Below, piece by piece: positions 7,458 to 16,162 of a stretch of 64,000 bases of DNA. Where the stretch lies: the NCBI GenBank assembly GCA_030019365.1, contig JASEFA010000005.1:91227-155226 (forward strand). The letters are read 5' to 3'. The stretch's first letter is position 1; every line of letters starts with the position of its first letter. The DNA is from Bacillota bacterium (GTDB lineage Bacteria > Bacillota > Sulfobacillia > JACIYH01). Made by a program: the position numbers and the translations under genes. The notes under the pieces were generated by a model. That model was given only the letters and a program-made list of their open reading frames with translations, searched no databases and had not been told where the DNA came from.

Positions 7458-7749
7458 TCGGACCGGTCCCCTCGGGCTCGGTCCCATGACGGGCAGGGCG
7501 GCGGGGTTCTGTGCCGGGTTCCCCGTGCCCGGGTTCGCCAATCCCATTTCGGGATTGGGGTGGGGCCGGGGGCGGGCGCGGCGCCCGTGGGCGGGCTACC
7601 CCGTGTCCCCGGGACCATACGCATGGGGGTATCCCGACTACGGGCCCGCGTACGACGAGAAGAGGACCCTGAGGGCGTGGGGTGCGACCCTGCGCAGGCG
7701 GCTGGAAGCCGTGGAGAAGAGGCTGGCCGAGCTCGAGAAGGGCAGGTGA
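7444..7749 (+). CDS. DUF5320 domain protein
   Basis: 101 residues from ATG 7444, with GGAGGAGG upstream at 7428-7435. The opening MPWGDRTGPLGLGPMTGRAA followed by FCAGFPVPGFANP is the signature of DUF5320 proteins, which are small, Gly/Pro-rich and end in a coiled-coil helix (here LRRRLEAVEKRLAELEKG). They commonly sit beside NifX-like and MinD-ferredoxin genes in anaerobes, as here. Function unknown. The start lies inside the end of the interrupted NifX gene, so the two were probably translationally coupled before the insertion. Confidence 0.8.
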   Translation: MPWGDRTGPLGLGPMTGRAAGFCAGFPVPGFANPISGLGWGRGRARRPWAGYPVSPGPYAWGYPDYGPAYDEKRTLRAWGATLRRRLEAVEKRLAELEKGR

Positions 7750-7755
7750 GGAGAC

Positions 7756-7948
7756 GTGCCGAGAGGCAGGTTCTGGTTCGGACCCGGGTTCTGGAAGGGC
7801 GGACCCGGCCCCTGGGGGGGGAGGGCGCCGGTGGCGCTGGTGGGCGCGTCCGGGAGCCTGGCCCGGCATGGCGCTCCGGGAGGAACTGCGCCAGATCGAG
7901 GAACGCCTGCAGGAGCTGGAGAAACCCCAGGAGCGCGACAGCGACTGA
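7756..7948 (+). pseudogene. Small DUF5320-like companion protein, frameshifted at a G8 tract
   Basis: GTG 7756 starts MPRGRFWFGPGFWKGGPGPW in frame 1. The expected coiled-coil end MALREELRQIEERLQELEK, preceded by WRWWARPGAWPG, is in frame 2 and stops at 7948. The switch coincides with a run of eight Gs at 7813-7820. The arrangement of an aromatic Gly-rich head and a short coiled coil matches small proteins usually found after DUF5320 genes. A single-base sequencing or replication slip in the G tract is the simplest explanation; programmed slippage cannot be excluded. Confidence 0.55.
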
Positions 7949-8048
7949 GGGAAGGAATGGGGGCGGGGGCCGGGTCCGCAGGCGGCCCCCGCCCGGTGTG
8001 TGGCAGAGGAATGCGGCGAAGGAGCGACCGGAAGGACGGGGTGAGCCT

Positions 8049-9056
8049 GTGGTCATAGCGGTGGCGAGTGGCAAGGGGGGCACGGGGAAGACGACGGTGG
8101 CCGCCAACCTGGCCCTGGCCGCGAGCGTTCGCCTCCCCGTCCAGTTCCTGGACTGCGACGTGGAGGAGCCCAACGCTCACCTTCTCCTGAAGCCCGTCAT
8201 CGCGGAAAGGGAGAGCGTGGAGATACCGGTTCCCCGCGTGGACGAGGCCAGGTGCACTCACTGCGGCAGCTGCGCGGATGTCTGCCCGCAGCATGCCATC
8301 GCCGTATTCCCCAACCGGGTGCTGGTCCTGGCGCAACTGTGCCACGGGTGCGGGGCGTGCAGGCTCCTGTGCCCCCAGGGGGCCATCAGCGAAGTGGGCC
8401 GCCCCGTCGGGGAGGTGGGGGTGGGTAACGCTGAGGGCGTGGCCCGTCCACGCGCAGGCGGTGCTGAACGGGGCAACGCTGGCGGTCTACCCGACCGGAT
8501 CCCGCCGGGCGGGGAGGAAGGCGGGATGCCTGCCGGCCTTGCCTTCGCGCAGGGGCGCCTGAAGGTGGGCGAGGCCCTCGCGCCCCCGGTGGTCCGGGCG
8601 GTGAGGAAGAAGGCTGACCGCCGCCGGCTGGTCATCGTCGACGTGGCTCCCGGTACCTCCTGCCCGGTCGTGGAAGCCCTGAAGGGGGCGGATTTCTGCC
8701 TCCTGGTGACCGAGCCCACCCCGTTCGGGTTGCATGATCTGGAACTCATGGTGGAGGTCCTCGAGAAGCTGGGCCTGCCTGCGGCGGTCGTGATCAACCG
8801 GGCGGTCGTGGGTGATGCGGGAGTCCCGGCCTTCTGCCGCCGCCGGCGCCTCCCCATCCTGATGGAAATCGCTCAGGACAGGCGTATTGCCGAAAGTTAC
8901 GCCCGGGGCATCCCCCTGGTGCAGGCGGATCCGGAATGGACCGATCGCTTCCTCGTCCTGCTGCGCCGCATCCAGGAGGTGGCCCCGGCAAGTGTGTCGC
9001 GGTGGGAGCGAGAGAGGTGTCGATCACGAGCGACAGGAGTGGGGCCGCCGCGGTGA
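8049..9056 (+). CDS. MinD/Mrp-superfamily P-loop ATPase with inserted ferredoxin domain
   Basis: About 335 residues from GTG 8049. The deviant Walker A SGKGGTGKTT near residue 8 identifies the MinD/Mrp/NifH superfamily. Two 4Fe-4S motifs follow (CTHCGSCADVCPQHAIAV and CHGCGACRLLCPQGAIS, about residues 68-115), then the family's second half with VIVDVAPGTSCPVVEAL and LLVTEPTPFGLHDL. Such ATPases come in pairs next to NifX-like proteins and are thought to transfer or assemble metal clusters. Between the ferredoxin and the AFAQGRLKVGEAL strand there is a Gly/Arg-rich stretch of about 30 extra residues (AGGAERGNAGGLPDR, PGGEEGGMPAG). It overlaps the next ATPase by GTGA. Confidence 0.85.
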   Translation: MVIAVASGKGGTGKTTVAANLALAASVRLPVQFLDCDVEEPNAHLLLKPVIAERESVEIPVPRVDEARCTHCGSCADVCPQHAIAVFPNRVLVLAQLCHGCGACRLLCPQGAISEVGRPVGEVGVGNAEGVARPRAGGAERGNAGGLPDRIPPGGEEGGMPAGLAFAQGRLKVGEALAPPVVRAVRKKADRRRLVIVDVAPGTSCPVVEALKGADFCLLVTEPTPFGLHDLELMVEVLEKLGLPAAVVINRAVVGDAGVPAFCRRRRLPILMEIAQDRRIAESYARGIPLVQADPEWTDRFLVLLRRIQEVAPASVSRWERERCRSRATGVGPPR

Positions 9057-9916
9057 AGGAAGTTGCGGTGATCAGCGGCAAGGGCGGCACGGGCAAGACC
9101 ACGGTGGTAGCCGGTTTTGCCTCCCTTGCTGCCTGCAGTGGCCCTGTCGTGCTGGCGGACTGTGACGTCGATGCCCCGGACCTGCACCTTCTCCTCCACC
9201 CGGAGATCGGGGAAGCCCACGATTTCCGGGCCTCCCGCAACGCTTTCATTGACCGTGATAAATGCACGGGATGCGGCCTCTGCGAGACGCACTGCCGCTT
9301 TGATGCCATCGCCGGTGCGGTGGTCGATCCCCTGTCCTGTGAAGGGTGTGGTGTATGTTACTGGGTGTGCCCCGAACGCGCCATTACCATGGGGGAGCAG
9401 CTTTCGGGGCGCTGGTATGTATCGGAGACGCGTTACGGGCCCATGGTTCACGCCCGCCTGGAGCCGGGCGAGGAGAACTCCGGGCGCCTGGTGACCCTGG
9501 TGCGCAGGAGGGCGAGGGAGCTGGCCGGGGAGCGAGACGCAGGTGTGCTCATCACCGACGGCCCCCCTGGCATCGGTTGTCCGGTGATCTCCACGGTGAC
9601 CGGGGCTGACCTGGCCCTGGTGGTCACCGAACCCACCCTCTCCGGGATGCACGACCTGGGCCGCGTTCTGGGAGTGTGTCGCCACTTCGGTGTTGCGGCC
9701 CTGGTGTGCATCAACCGCCACGACCTCTACCCGGAGGCGGCGGATGCCATCGACAGGGAGTGCCTGGCCCAGGGAATACCGGTGATCGGACGCATCCCTT
9801 ACGACGCCGGGGTCACGGAAGCCATCGTCCGGGGCGTTCCCGTGGTGGAGTACGGGGACACCGAAGTCTCGCGCGCGATTGCGGGACTCTGGGACGAAGT
9901 GCTCGCCCGGCTGTAA
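9053..9916 (+). CDS. MinD/Mrp-superfamily P-loop ATPase with ferredoxin domain (second copy)
   Basis: 287 residues from GTG 9053, whose first bases overlap the previous stop (GTGA), giving the classic start MKEVAVISGKGGTGKTT. Walker A, two 4Fe-4S motifs (CTGCGLCETHCRFDAIA and CEGCGVCYWVCPERAI), the DGPPGIGCPVIS strand and the VTEPTLSGMHDL block are intact, and nothing is inserted. Paralogue of the upstream gene; the pair probably forms a heterodimer. Last gene of the NifX/DUF5320 cluster. Confidence 0.9.
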   Translation: MKEVAVISGKGGTGKTTVVAGFASLAACSGPVVLADCDVDAPDLHLLLHPEIGEAHDFRASRNAFIDRDKCTGCGLCETHCRFDAIAGAVVDPLSCEGCGVCYWVCPERAITMGEQLSGRWYVSETRYGPMVHARLEPGEENSGRLVTLVRRRARELAGERDAGVLITDGPPGIGCPVISTVTGADLALVVTEPTLSGMHDLGRVLGVCRHFGVAALVCINRHDLYPEAADAIDRECLAQGIPVIGRIPYDAGVTEAIVRGVPVVEYGDTEVSRAIAGLWDEVLARL

Positions 9917-10348
9917 AGGTTCCGGCGCGGGGTCACCCGTCGCCCTGCCGGTGGATGACGGCCGGCCTAGCCTTCCGAGCATAGCCCTCACCCGCTTCGC
10001 GGGGCCGGCCTGGGCACCGCCGTGCTCGCCACCGTACACCCGGTGGCTGGTCTCACGATCTTCCTCATGACCCTCAGCTTCGCCCTCAGGGAAGGCGGCG
10101 GTGTGCGGACTCGAAGGCGCTGGCGGCGCAGCGCTGCGCCAGGACCCACCCCCCTTTGTGTCGAAGGCAACATGGGGGGATTTCGTGGCCGCCGCCTCGC
10201 GGGGAGAATGGTATCTCCATGTTTCCCGGGCTGACCCCGGCGACGCGCCGGGCGCCTCCGGGTCGCCGCCGGGAGTGCCGCCTGCCACATCCGGGGTTGC
10301 ACCCATCTCAAGGGGCATGAAGCCAGCAAAGGCAGGGGGGTTGGGAGG
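9917..10348 (+). other. Intergenic region, no supported gene
   Basis: About 430 bases of high-GC sequence. A short frame around 10022-10108 encodes a hydrophobic piece, VHPVAGLTIFLMTLSFALRE, that might be a membrane-protein remnant, but it has no ribosome binding site and its frame soon turns into low-complexity Arg/Pro. No tRNA, riboswitch or terminator recognised. Confidence 0.4.
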
Positions 10349-11272
10349 ATGAACGGTGACGCCGCCGCCGTAGCGGGGCGGATCAGGCGGACAGGCCGGG
10401 CCGTGGCCATGGTGGAAACCACCAAGCTGCGCTCGGTGGCGTTGCTCACCCTTGTGGGACTCGCAGCGGGAATTTACGCGCTCTTTGCAGAAGTGCCCGG
10501 CACCACGCGCGCGGCCGCCTCCTGGCGGTTGCTCCTGGGGACGCTGGCGGTGCTGGCCGGCAGCATGGGGACTAACGCCATCACCGGTTATGTGGACCGG
10601 CGCATGGACGCCATCATGAGCCGCACCCGGCATCGCCCCGTCCCTTCCGGCCGGCTGGCACCGCGGGAGAGCCTTGGCCTCGGCCTGGCGCTGGTCGCGG
10701 CGGCGACGGGACTCACCTTGCTCACCAGGCACCCCTGGAGCACCTTCTGGCTCGTGTTCGGGGTCGTCGACGTAGCCCTCATCTATAATGGATGGTCCAA
10801 GCCCAGGACACCCTGGAACGTGGTCCTGGGGTCCCCGGGAGGTGGTGCCCCGGTGATGGTGGCCGCGTCGGCGGTGACCGGTGCGGCGGCCAGCGTGCCC
10901 TCCTTGCTCCTGGCCGCGCTGGTGGTGGCCTGGACCCCCATCCACGTCTGGAGCCTGACCATCCGCTATGTGGATGACTACCGCCGGGCGGAAGTTCCCA
11001 TGCTTCCCGTGATCATCGGTGTCGAGAAGGCAGCCCGGTGCGTGGGCTGGTCTGCGCTGGTCCTGTGCGTTCTGGCCTCCGCGCTGTCGGGGGTGATGCG
11101 CTTCGGTCGCGGGGCCAGTCTGACCCTGGCCGTGTTGCAGGCCCCCATCCTGGTCATGAGCGTGCTGGTGACGCTCAGGCCCACAGCCGACCGGGCCTGG
11201 CTTCTGTTCAAGCTGAGCAGCCCGTACCTGGCCGCTCTGTTCCTGTTGGTGGCCGTCCTCCCCCTCCTTTGA
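10349..11272 (+). CDS. UbiA-family prenyltransferase, heme O synthase-like
   Basis: 307 residues from ATG 10349 after GGGGGGTTGGGAGG. Polytopic membrane protein of the UbiA superfamily. The first Asp-rich motif reads NAITGYVDRRMDAIMSRTRH and the second YVDDYRRAEVPMLPV, both in the form found in protoheme IX farnesyltransferases (CtaB/CyoE), as is TPWNVVLGSPGGG. It would farnesylate heme b to heme o for a terminal oxidase, but no oxidase subunit or CtaA is in the window. A related isoprenoid transferase is the alternative. It appears to be transcribed alone. Confidence 0.75.
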   Translation: MNGDAAAVAGRIRRTGRAVAMVETTKLRSVALLTLVGLAAGIYALFAEVPGTTRAAASWRLLLGTLAVLAGSMGTNAITGYVDRRMDAIMSRTRHRPVPSGRLAPRESLGLGLALVAAATGLTLLTRHPWSTFWLVFGVVDVALIYNGWSKPRTPWNVVLGSPGGGAPVMVAASAVTGAAASVPSLLLAALVVAWTPIHVWSLTIRYVDDYRRAEVPMLPVIIGVEKAARCVGWSALVLCVLASALSGVMRFGRGASLTLAVLQAPILVMSVLVTLRPTADRAWLLFKLSSPYLAALFLLVAVLPLL

Positions 11273-11381
11273 TCCCGTTGCGCTTGTCGGGCACCAGCAC
11301 CATCTATGGGCGGGGCGGGGATTATGTTGCGCGGGTCTGCCGGCCGGAGAAGTCCCGGGGGGATGCCGGGGGATTGGAGGG

Positions 11382-12626
11382 GTGCAATTGGACGGGCGGC
11401 ATGACAGAGAGGGCCTGGAGCACAAGGAGGTCCTGAAGGAGGAAGTCGATCGACTGGCTCCGGACCTGGAGGATCTATCTCTCTTCATCCATTCTCACCC
11501 GGAGTTGGGGCTGCGCGAAGAGCTGGCCAGGGGTCGACTGGCGGAATTCCTGGCCCGGGAGGGATTTGAGGTCGGCCCGGGGCCGCGGGACTTGCCCACC
11601 TCTTTCGTAGCCCGGTACAGCGTGGGGTCGGGGCGGCCCCAGGTGGCGTTCCTGGCGGAGTACGACGCCCTCCCCGGGTTGGGGCACGCCTGCGGCCACA
11701 ACCTCATCGCCGCGGTGGCGGCGGGGGCCGCGTCCGCAGTGCGGCGAGCCCTGGAGCGGTTCGGGGTGGCGGGGACGGTGCTGGTGTTCGGTACCCCGGC
11801 GGAAGAGGGGGCGGTAGATGACGCGGGAGGCAAGGTGTACTTCGTCGACGCCGGTCTGTTCGCCGGGGTGGACGCTGCCCTGATGGCCCACCCGTCATCG
11901 CGAAACGCCCTGGGGGAGTCTTCCACGGGGCGGGTGGCCCTGGAGATTACCTTCCACGGGAAGGCTGCCCACGCCGCCGGTGCCCCCCACGAGGGAATCA
12001 ATGCCCTGGATGCGGCCATCCTCACCTTCAACGGGTGGAATGCCCTGCGCCAGCACCTGAAAGAGGAGGTTCGCATCCACGGCATCATTGCCGAGGGCGG
12101 CGTGGCGCCCAACATCATCCCCGACCGCGCCCGCATCAGGATGTATGTGCGCGCCCGGGATCCTGCCTACCTGGAGGAGGTCGAGCGTCGCGTCCGGGAG
12201 TGTGCTCGCGGGGCGGCCCTGGCCACGGGAGCCCGGGTGGAGTTCCGCTACACCGCCCGCACCTACCAGAGCGTGCTGGTCAACCGTACGCTGGCGCGCC
12301 TTTACGGCCAGAACCTGGCGGAACTGGGGGTTTCCCTGGAGCCCCCGGAGCCCAGGAGTGGCGGAGGTTCCACCGACGCGGGGAACGTGAGCCGGGTGGT
12401 GCCTCTAATTCATCCCTACTTCGCCATCTGCCCCGCGGGCACACCCGGGCACAGCGTTGAGTTCGCCCGCGCCGCCGCCAGCAAGGAGGCCCATCGCGCC
12501 ATGCTCACCACCGCCACGGCCCTGGCCATGACGGCGTGGGACCTCTTCGCCGACCCCGGGCTCGCGGAGGAGGCCCGCGCTGAACTGGGAGGTGAGAACC
12601 GGAGTGGCTCCGGGAGCAAAGCGTGA
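11382..12626 (+). CDS. M20-family amidohydrolase (AbgB/ACY1L2-like)
   Basis: 414 residues from GTG 11382 (TTG 11388 is also possible, with GGAGGGG just upstream). Zinc-dependent M20 peptidase fold: the motif FLAEYDALPGLGHACGHNLI, the catalytic TPAEEG, the dimerisation-domain segment FHGKAAHAAGAPHEGINALD and the late STDAGNVSRVVPLIHPYF all match the branch that contains p-aminobenzoyl-glutamate hydrolase and related N-acyl amino acid amidohydrolases. Cytoplasmic. Its stop overlaps a GTG (GTGA) that leads into the region before a D-aminoacylase gene and an ABC importer, so it probably hydrolyses imported N-acyl amino acids or dipeptides. Confidence 0.85.
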   Translation: MQLDGRHDREGLEHKEVLKEEVDRLAPDLEDLSLFIHSHPELGLREELARGRLAEFLAREGFEVGPGPRDLPTSFVARYSVGSGRPQVAFLAEYDALPGLGHACGHNLIAAVAAGAASAVRRALERFGVAGTVLVFGTPAEEGAVDDAGGKVYFVDAGLFAGVDAALMAHPSSRNALGESSTGRVALEITFHGKAAHAAGAPHEGINALDAAILTFNGWNALRQHLKEEVRIHGIIAEGGVAPNIIPDRARIRMYVRARDPAYLEEVERRVRECARGAALATGARVEFRYTARTYQSVLVNRTLARLYGQNLAELGVSLEPPEPRSGGGSTDAGNVSRVVPLIHPYFAICPAGTPGHSVEFARAAASKEAHRAMLTTATALAMTAWDLFADPGLAEEARAELGGENRSGSGSKA

Positions 12627-12635
12627 GCCGGACCG

Positions 12636-12790
12636 GGAGTGCGCTGCAACCAGAGGGGCGCGAACCTGATCATCAGAAGCGACTGCAGCCAGCAGGGCGC
12701 GAACGTTATCAGGCAGGCTGCAGCCAGCCGTTCGTGAACCTGACCGGGAGTGATTGCGACCAACGGGCAGATGACGAAGCGAGGGAAGTG
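12636..12790 (+). repeat. Degenerate repeats of about 35 bp
   Basis: Four imperfect units share CTGCAGCCAGCAGGGCGCGA followed by ACCTGATCA-like bases. GACCGGGAGTG also occurs twice, at the start and after the third unit. They fill the gap between the M20 gene and the likely start of the D-aminoacylase, and are in frame with an upstream GTG at 12623 that could add a 73-residue N-terminal extension. Confidence 0.5.
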
Positions 12791-12841
12791 TTGGGTGAGG
12801 GCGCACCGGCCTCCCGACAACCTGGGGAGGGGGTTCGGTTC

Positions 12842-14522
12842 TTGGAAGATGTGGTCATTTACAATGCGAGAGTGGTCGACGGCACCGGACAGCCGTGGTT
12901 CACGGGATGGGTGGCGGTGCGGGGGGATCGCATAAGCGGGATGGGCAGGGGGCCGGCACCTCGGGCGCATCGCACCGTCGATGCGGGGGGGCTGGCCCTC
13001 TCCCCCGGGTTCATCGACATCCACACCCACACCGACGGGACCATCCTCCTCTATCCGGAGGCGGAGAGTGCCCTGCTGCAGGGGGTGACCACCCATGTGG
13101 GAGGCAACTGCGGTAGCTCCCTGGCCCCGGTGCCTGCCTGGGCGCGGGAGCGTATGCTGCCCAGATGGGAAGCGCTTGGTTTCCTGGTGCAGGTGAGTGA
13201 CCGGAGGGCGGACCCCGACCTGGCCCGGCGGCTTGCCCCCTACTTCACCGAGCAGGGACCGGCGTGGGAGACCGTGGGCCAGTTCCTGGATCTGGTGGGG
13301 CAGGCCCGTCCCGGCATAAACTTCGGGATGCTGGTTGGGCATGGCACGGTGCGCCTGGCCGTGGTGGGAGAGGAAGCACGGCCCCCCGCAGCGCAGGAAC
13401 TGGCCGGGATGGAGAGCCTGGTCGCGCAGGCCGTGGACGAAGGTGCCCTGGGGATGTCCACCGGGCTCATCTATGCACCTGGCATCCACGCCGGAACCGA
13501 TGAAATCGTCCAGCTGGCCAGAGCGGTGGCGTCGCGGGGCGGGATCTACACCAGCCACATCCGGGGGGAGGGCGAGACGCTGGAGGTGGCGGTCTCCGAG
13601 GCCATGCAGGTGGGCAGGGAGGCGGGTGTTCCCGTGCAGATATCCCACCACAAGGCCACCGGCGAGCACAACTGGGGCAAGGTGCGGGGGACGCTGGAGA
13701 TGGTGGACCGGGCCCGGGCCGAAGGGGTGGACGTAACCCTGGATCAGTATCCCTATACCGCCACCAGCACCGGCCTCACCGCCTTTCTGCCCCCGTGGGC
13801 GCACGAGGGAGGAGTGCCGGCCCTGCTGGGCCGGCTGGCGGATAGCGGCGTGCGGCAGCGACTGGAACGCGACATGCGGGAGGGTCTGCCCGGATGGACC
13901 AGCCCCTGGCGCGGGGTGGGCTTCGAACGGGTGCTCCTGGTGAGCGTGCGCGGGCAGCCCGAACTGAACGGGCTCACCATTGCGCGAGGTGGCCCGCCGG
14001 CGGGGTGTGGGCGACTTCCAGACCGCCTTTGACCTCCTGCTGGAAGCGGAGGGGGCGGTGCAGATCACCCGGCATGCCCTGTCCGAAGATGACGTCCGCC
14101 TGGTGATGCGACATCCCTGGGTGATGGTGGCTTCCGACGGGCGGGCGGGCGTGCTGGCGGGAGGCAGGGAACACCCCCATCCGCGTTCCTTCGGCACCTT
14201 CCCGCGCGTGCTGGGCTACTACTGCCGCGAGCAGCACGTGCTGGGGCTGGAGGAGGCGGTGCGCAAGATGACCGCCCTGCCCGCGTGGCGGCTGGGGTGG
14301 TGGGACCGCGGCATCATCCGGCCCGGCGCCGCTGCGGACCTCACCCTGTTTGACCCGGCCACGGTAGCCGATACCGCCACTTTCGCGGACCCGCGCCAGG
14401 CTCCGCGGGGAATTCGGCTGGTGCTGGTCAACGGCCAGGTGGCCGTGGAGGATGGCAAACTCACCGGGGTGCGGGCGGGCCGCTGCCTGCGCCGACCGCC
14501 TAGCAGTTTTCAGCTAGGCTGA
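12842..14522 (+). pseudogene. N-acyl-D-amino-acid deacylase (D-aminoacylase), frameshifted
   Basis: Zinc amidohydrolase that releases D-amino acids from N-acyl-D-amino acids. TTG 12842 follows GGGGAGGGGG and gives the usual beginning. Metal-site motifs are present: FIDIHTHTDG, GGNCGSSLAP (bridging Cys), YTSHIRGEGE, VQISHHKA and MVASDGRA. Reading runs in frame 2 to LNGLTIA near 13983 and continues as EVARRRGVGDFQTAF in frame 3, so one extra base at about 13983-13985 breaks the gene. Everything on both sides looks conserved, which suggests a very recent mutation or a sequencing error. Two intact paralogues lie at 45771 and 52840. The ABC importer genes follow directly. Confidence 0.8.
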
Positions 14523-14583
14523 AGGAACGGCCGGCTATTCATCGAATATTAGAAGTTATCCTGTGAGAAGGGGGAACGAGGAC

Positions 14584-16155
14584 GTGAAAAGACGGCTACT
14601 CGGCCTGATGGGGGTGACCATGGTGGTGCTCCTGCTGGCGGGGTGCGCGGGCGGCAAGCAGCCGGCCGAGCAGCAGAAGCCCACCCAGGAGTTCGTCATC
14701 GCCAACGTCACCGACGTGGTGCAGTTCGATCCCGTGAAGATCGGGGATGCTCCTTCCAGCTTCGTGGCGTCGTTCATCTACGAGCAGCTGGTAAGGCGGG
14801 AGTTCGACGGCAAGTTCGTCCCCTCCCTGGCGGAGAAGTGGGATGTGTCCCCGGACGGGACGGTTTGGACCTTCCACCTGCGCAAGGGTGTGAAGTTCCA
14901 CGATGGCTCGGATTTCAATGCCGACGTGGTGATCTGGCACTTCCAGAGGGCCATGGGCGAGGGATCCAACTTCAAGAAGCAGTTCTCCACCATCAAGGAG
15001 ATGAAAGCTCCTGACGCCTACACCGTGCAGTTCACGCTGAGCGGTCCCAACGCCGCCTTCCTGGACGTCGTGGTCACCACCAACGGCGGCTATATCCCCA
15101 GCAAGAAGGCCTTCGAGACCCTGGGGGACAAGTTCGCCCGCGAGCCGGTCGGTACGGGTCCCTTCAAGTATCAGGAGTGGGTGCCCGGCCAGCGCTTCGT
15201 CATGGTGGCCAACGACGGGTACTGGGGTGGCCGGCCCAGGCTGGACCGGGTGGTGGTGCGCGTGATCCCGGAGGCCAACACCCAGGTGGTGGAGCTGGAG
15301 ACCGGAGGTGTCCACTACATCAGCCGGGCTCCCAAGCAGGACCTGGAGCGGCTGAGCAAGAACCCGGCGGTGAAGATCCACTCCGGCCCCGGCTACATGA
15401 TCCGGTACCTGTCGTTCAACACCCGCGCCAAGCCCCTGGATGACATTCGGGTGCGCAAGGCCATCAACCATGCCCTGGATGTGACCACGGTGGTCAAGAC
15501 CCTGGGAGTGCCCATGTGCACCCCGGCCGATTCCATAGTTCCGCTGGCCAGCTGGGCTTACCCGGGGTCGGACAAGCTTACCCACTACCCCTATGACCCG
15601 GAGAAGGCGAAGCAGTTTCTGGCCGAGGCCGGATGGAAGCCCGGGGCGGACGGCGTCCTGCGCAAGGGCGGCCAGCCCCTCAAGCTGACCATCGACTCGC
15701 CCGATGGGCGCTACTTCATGGACAAAGAGATGTGCGAGGCCTTCAAGAACCAGCTGGCCAAGGTGGGTATCCAGGCCGAGATCAAGGTCATGGAGTGGGG
15801 GGCCTTCCTCGAGGAGGTGCGGGGAGGCAAGTACCAGGTGGCCTTCCTGGGATGGAACCAGTCATCGGGCGAACCCTCCCTGTTCTTTGATCCCCTGGTG
15901 AAAACGGGAGGACGGGGCAACTACGGCGGCTTCTCCAACGCCGAGCTGGATCGGCTCCTGGACCAGGGGCTGGCCACCACCGATCAACCCAGGCGCACGG
16001 AGATCTACGTGAAAGCGGCCCAGATCGTCAACGATCAGGCCTGGTTCGTCTTCCTGTCCAACGAGAGCGAAATGGTGATCACGTCCGCCAGGGTCAAGGG
16101 GTACCGCTGGAGCGTGCCCAGGGAGGACTTCACCCAGATCACCATCGAGAAGTGA
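14584..16155 (+). CDS. ABC transporter substrate-binding lipoprotein, family 5 (DppA/OppA)
   Basis: 523 residues from GTG 14584 with AAGGGGG eight bases upstream. Signal peptide with lipobox LLLAGC near residue 20, so a membrane-anchored lipoprotein. The family 5 signature PSLAEKWDVSPDGTVWTFHL followed by KFHDGSDFNADVV is clear, as are GTGPFKYQEW and the closing ITSARVKGYRW. The family captures dipeptides, oligopeptides and other amino-acid conjugates. It follows the M20 amidohydrolase and D-aminoacylase, which suggests N-acyl or D-residue-containing substrates. A short hairpin (GCCTAGC/GCTAGGC, 14497-14518) precedes it. Confidence 0.9.
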   Translation: MKRRLLGLMGVTMVVLLLAGCAGGKQPAEQQKPTQEFVIANVTDVVQFDPVKIGDAPSSFVASFIYEQLVRREFDGKFVPSLAEKWDVSPDGTVWTFHLRKGVKFHDGSDFNADVVIWHFQRAMGEGSNFKKQFSTIKEMKAPDAYTVQFTLSGPNAAFLDVVVTTNGGYIPSKKAFETLGDKFAREPVGTGPFKYQEWVPGQRFVMVANDGYWGGRPRLDRVVVRVIPEANTQVVELETGGVHYISRAPKQDLERLSKNPAVKIHSGPGYMIRYLSFNTRAKPLDDIRVRKAINHALDVTTVVKTLGVPMCTPADSIVPLASWAYPGSDKLTHYPYDPEKAKQFLAEAGWKPGADGVLRKGGQPLKLTIDSPDGRYFMDKEMCEAFKNQLAKVGIQAEIKVMEWGAFLEEVRGGKYQVAFLGWNQSSGEPSLFFDPLVKTGGRGNYGGFSNAELDRLLDQGLATTDQPRRTEIYVKAAQIVNDQAWFVFLSNESEMVITSARVKGYRWSVPREDFTQITIEK

Positions 16156-16162
16156 ACGGGTA

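Noticed and set aside
10180..10348. Cobalamin-riboswitch-like GC-rich leader before the UbiA gene
   Set aside because: No recognisable B12 box or paired core; resemblance limited to CCGCCTGCCAC.
8897..11488. 863-codon minus-strand open frame
   Set aside because: Antisense to the MinD-type ATPase and UbiA genes, low complexity, no motif and no start signal.
12623..12841. GTG 12623 as the start of the D-aminoacylase (GTGA overlap with the M20 gene)
   Set aside because: The extra 73 residues are repeat-coded and absent from both paralogues, while TTG 12842 has a strong ribosome binding site. Kept as an alternative only.
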